A DNA stretch of 9,788 bases from Quisquiliibacterium sp. (GTDB lineage Bacteria > Pseudomonadota > Gammaproteobacteria > Burkholderiales > Burkholderiaceae_E). The number at the start of each line of letters is the position of its first letter. Position 1 is the first letter of the stretch. The DNA is taken from the NCBI GenBank assembly GCA_030830765.1, contig JAURMJ010000185.1, forward strand, positions 1 to 9,788, in the 5' to 3' direction. Positions 7,497 to 9,788 of the stretch are shown piece by piece. Both the position numbers and the translations under genes were made by a program. The notes below the pieces were generated by a model. The model saw nothing but the letters and a program-made list of their open reading frames with translations. It was not told the origin of the DNA and made no database searches.

Positions 7497-8153
7497 ATGG
7501 ATGGCAATGCCTTGATCACGCTGGCCCTGTCCAAGGGCCGGATCTTTGACGATACGGTTCCGCTGCTGGCGGCTGCCGGCATTCCTGTTGACCCGTCGGT
7601 CATCGAATCGCGGCGCCTGATTCTGCCGACGGGCGATCCGCTGTTGCGCATGGTGATCGTGCGGGCCAGCGACGTGCCGACCTACGTTCAATATGGCGGA
7701 GCCGATATCGGTGTTGCCGGCAAGGATGTCTTGATTGAGCATGGCGGTGATGGGCTCTACCAGCCGGTGGATCTGAAGATTGGTCGCTGCCGGATGTGTG
7801 TCGCCACCGAAAAAGGTTTTGACTATGAGTCGGCAGTGCGCCGCGGTGCGCGGCTGCGCGTGGCGACTAAATACGTCGAGACTGCCCGGCAGCATTTCGC
7901 CAGCAAGGGTGTGCATGTTGATCTGATCAAACTGTACGGCTCGATGGAGCTTGCTCCGCTGGTCGGGCTTGCCGATGCCATCGTCGACCTCGTCAGTACC
8001 GGCAGCACGCTCAAGGCCAACAATCTGGTCGAGGTCGAGGAGATCATGCCGATTTCATCGCGTCTGATCGTCAATCAGGCCTCGCTCAAGACCAAGGCAG
8101 CGCGAATCCGTCCCTTGCTCGCCGCGCTTGCCGCAGCAGTACCTCAGGACTGA
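7497..8153 (+). CDS. hisG: HisG, ATP phosphoribosyltransferase catalytic subunit (short form)
   Basis: HisG joins ATP and PRPP to make phosphoribosyl-ATP, the first step of histidine synthesis. The 218-residue protein shows ALSKGRI (10-16), the [20 protein letters not shown] stretch (56-75) and the PRPP-binding signature DLVSTGSTL (164-172), followed by [11 protein letters not shown]. It ends soon after the catalytic domain, so it lacks the C-terminal regulatory domain of the long form found in E. coli (about 299 residues). Short-form enzymes work as a complex with HisZ, a class II aminoacyl-tRNA synthetase-like regulator that gives histidine feedback control. No hisZ lies in this window; in many Burkholderiales it is elsewhere, near purA. 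The frame extends upstream to 7368 inside murA, but ATG 7497 yields the correct N-terminus. The ribosome site is weak (GGAGA at 7476-7480 is 16 bases away). Confidence 0.96.
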   Translation: MDGNALITLALSKGRIFDDTVPLLAAAGIPVDPSVIESRRLILPTGDPLLRMVIVRASDVPTYVQYGGADIGVAGKDVLIEHGGDGLYQPVDLKIGRCRMCVATEKGFDYESAVRRGARLRVATKYVETARQHFASKGVHVDLIKLYGSMELAPLVGLADAIVDLVSTGSTLKANNLVEVEEIMPISSRLIVNQASLKTKAARIRPLLAALAAAVPQD

Positions 8154-8156
8154 GCC

Positions 8157-9482
8157 ATGTCCCAGCCCGCTCTAATTGCCCGACTCGATGCTCGCGATGC
8201 CGATTTTCGCAGCAGACTGGATGCGCTGCTCGCTTACGAAGCGACGCAGGATGCCCAGATCGAAACGACGGTCGCGCAGATTCTTGCGGATGTGCGCAAG
8301 CGCGGCGATGACGCGCTGCTTGAGTACACAGCCCGCTTTGACCGACTGAGCGTTGCTTCGGTGGCTGAACTGGAGATGTCGCGCGCGCAGCTGCAGGCGG
8401 CTCTTGATGGCCTGCCTGACTCGGAGCGCAGTGCGCTGCAGGCTGCGGCCGAGCGCGTGCGGCGTTATCACGAGCATCAGCGTGCCGAGTCATGGTCCTA
8501 TACCGAGCCTGATGGGACGCGGCTTGGACAGCGGATTGGTCCGCTGGATCGCGTAGGGCTCTACGTGCCCGGAGGCAAGGCCGCCTATCCATCATCCGTG
8601 CTGATGAACGCGATTCCGGCCAAGGTGGCCGGGGTCTCCGAGCTCGTGATGGTTGTTCCCACGCCGGATGGTGTTCGCAACCAGATGGTGCTTGCAGCGG
8701 CTGCCATTGCCGGTGTCGATCGCGTATTCACGATCGGTGGTGCGCAGGCGATCGGCGCCCTTGCGTACGGCACGCAGACTGTGCCGGCGGTCGACAAGAT
8801 CGTTGGTCCCGGCAACGCCTATGTGGCCGAGGCCAAGCGGCGTGTCTTTGGAACGGTCGGCATTGACATGATTGCCGGACCCAGTGAGATCCTTGTGCTT
8901 GCGGACGGCAGCACGAATCCGGACTGGGTGGCAATGGATCTGTTCTCGCAGGCTGAACACGACGAGATGGCGCAGTCGATCCTGCTCTGTCCCGATGCCG
9001 CCTACATCGATCAGGTTCATGAGGCCATCACCCGGCTGCTGCCGCAGATGCCGCGTCAGGCAACGATTACCACATCGCTGGCTAATCGAGGGGCGCTGAT
9101 CCTTGTACGCGATATGGAGCAGGCCTGCGAACTGGCCAGCCAGATCGCGCCCGAGCATCTTGAGATTTCGGTCGCTGCAGACGCGGGCCGATGGGCCGAC
9201 AGGATTCGCCATGCTGGTGCCCTGTTCCTGGGGCCCTGGTCGTCCGAGGCACTTGGTGATTACTGTGCGGGACCGAACCACGTGTTACCGACGATGCGCA
9301 CAGCCAGGTTCTCGTCGCCACTCGGCGTATACGATTTCCAGAAACGCTCGAGCATCATCGAAATTTCGCGGGCCGGCGCGCAGTCGCTGGGCCAGATCGC
9401 CGGTACGTTGGCCGATGGCGAAGGTTTGCAGGCGCATGCCCGTAGCGCCAGAATGCGACTCGATCCCTCTAATCAGGGCTGA
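8157..9482 (+). CDS. hisD: HisD, histidinol dehydrogenase
   Basis: HisD is a zinc enzyme that oxidises L-histidinol to L-histidine in two NAD+-dependent steps, the end of the pathway. The 441-residue length is normal (E. coli 434). The expected zinc ligands are present: Gln265 and His268 in SQAEHDE, Asp368 in GDYCAGPNH and His427 in [12 protein letters not shown], matching E. coli Gln259, His262, Asp360 and His419. The catalytic Glu333-His334 pair is in [25 protein letters not shown] and [12 protein letters not shown] are strong family marks, so no active-site residue is missing. The start ATG lies three bases after the hisG stop, with AGGA at 8146-8149 seven bases upstream. It is followed by hisC after three bases, so the genes form an operon. 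Confidence 0.98.
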   Translation: MSQPALIARLDARDADFRSRLDALLAYEATQDAQIETTVAQILADVRKRGDDALLEYTARFDRLSVASVAELEMSRAQLQAALDGLPDSERSALQAAAERVRRYHEHQRAESWSYTEPDGTRLGQRIGPLDRVGLYVPGGKAAYPSSVLMNAIPAKVAGVSELVMVVPTPDGVRNQMVLAAAAIAGVDRVFTIGGAQAIGALAYGTQTVPAVDKIVGPGNAYVAEAKRRVFGTVGIDMIAGPSEILVLADGSTNPDWVAMDLFSQAEHDEMAQSILLCPDAAYIDQVHEAITRLLPQMPRQATITTSLANRGALILVRDMEQACELASQIAPEHLEISVAADAGRWADRIRHAGALFLGPWSSEALGDYCAGPNHVLPTMRTARFSSPLGVYDFQKRSSIIEISRAGAQSLGQIAGTLADGEGLQAHARSARMRLDPSNQG

Positions 9483-9485
9483 ATC

Positions 9486-9788
9486 ATGAATTCAAGCGCA
9501 AGTCAGTCGGTGGCCGATGAATATGTGCAGCGTGTGGTGCGTGCCGACGTCCGCGCGATGGCTGCTTACCATGTGCCATCCTCCAGTGGGCTGATCAAGC
9601 TTGATGCGATGGAGAATCCCTATCGTCTGCCTGAATCGCTGCGCGCCGAACTGGCCGCCAGACTGGCCGATGTCTCGGTGAATCGCTATCCGCAGCCAGC
9701 CTATACGGAGCTCAAGCAATCGATCCGCGAGCGGCTGGGGGTTCCTCAGGGGCATGAACTTGTGCTGGGCAATGGTTCCGACGAACTG
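9486..9788 (+). CDS. hisC: HisC, histidinol-phosphate aminotransferase (partial, 3' truncated by window edge)
   Basis: This is a PLP-dependent class I/II aminotransferase that converts imidazole-acetol phosphate to L-histidinol phosphate using glutamate. Only the first 101 codons are in the window and the frame is open at the right edge. The visible part has the HisC N-terminal pattern: LDAMENPY at 39-46 (LDANENP-like), NRYPQPAY at 66-73 and GNGSDEL at 95-101, part of the cofactor-phosphate region. The PLP-binding lysine and the C-terminal Arg that binds phosphate lie outside. The ATG at 9486 follows the hisD stop by three bases and has AGGG at 9475-9478, seven bases upstream. The hisG-hisD-hisC order is typical of betaproteobacterial his operons and supports the call. 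Confidence 0.95.
   Translation, partial: MNSSASQSVADEYVQRVVRADVRAMAAYHVPSSSGLIKLDAMENPYRLPESLRAELAARLADVSVNRYPQPAYTELKQSIRERLGVPQGHELVLGNGSDEL

Noticed and set aside
8592..9281. Antisense open frame (229 residues) opposite hisD
   Set aside because: It lies entirely opposite a fully intact hisD and has no motif or ribosome site that would support it.

Overview
This window is a GC-rich stretch of bacterial chromosome. All twelve genes I can support (ten complete, two cut by the window edges) lie on the + strand and are very tightly packed. The gene order, the protein families and the short-form HisG point to a betaproteobacterium, most likely Burkholderiales. That placement is inferred from synteny and family knowledge, not from a marker gene. 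There are no RNA genes, insertion sequences, CRISPR arrays or phage genes, and no gene-free stretch reaches 300 bases. The largest gap is about 135 bases, between mlaA and mlaC.

Layout from left to right. (1) Bases 1-299 are the C-terminal tail of a CPA2-type cation:proton antiporter, ending in an RCK_C (TrkA-C) domain. (2) Bases ~327-4268 hold a complete Mla phospholipid-transport operon in the order mlaF-mlaE-mlaD-mlaA-mlaC-mlaB: ATPase, permease, MCE protein, outer-membrane lipoprotein, periplasmic carrier and STAS protein. (3) Bases ~4252-5927 hold a two-gene ABC-2 exporter related to YadG/YadH, whose substrate is unknown. (4) Bases 5997-7489 are ibaG (BolA family) and murA (first committed step of peptidoglycan synthesis). 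(5) Bases 7497-9788 begin a histidine operon: hisG (short form), hisD and the first 101 codons of hisC.

The genes fall into an envelope block and a biosynthetic block. The Mla proteins move phospholipids between the outer-membrane lipoprotein MlaA, the periplasmic carrier MlaC and the inner-membrane MlaFEDB complex, and so maintain outer-membrane lipid asymmetry. MurA supplies UDP-GlcNAc-enolpyruvate for the cell wall. The mla-ibaG-murA neighbourhood matches the order known from E. coli. Here mlaA has joined the operon and an extra ABC exporter sits between mlaB and ibaG. Start/stop overlaps (mlaF/mlaE, mlaD/mlaA, mlaC/mlaB, mlaB/exporter ATPase, ibaG/murA) and very short gaps (murA/hisG 7 nt, hisG/hisD and hisD/hisC 3 nt) suggest extensive translational coupling, and possibly one long transcript with internal signals.

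I found no undescribed system; this is mostly conserved core genome. The points worth a second look are small. mlaF lacks a convincing start codon, and an upstream ATG is one base out of frame just before an A5 run. Two non-coding gaps carry hairpins: mlaA-mlaC, and permease-ibaG with two mutually exclusive stems. A 17-base perfect palindrome lies inside mlaE. The exporter pair has an unknown role and is physically coupled to mlaB.
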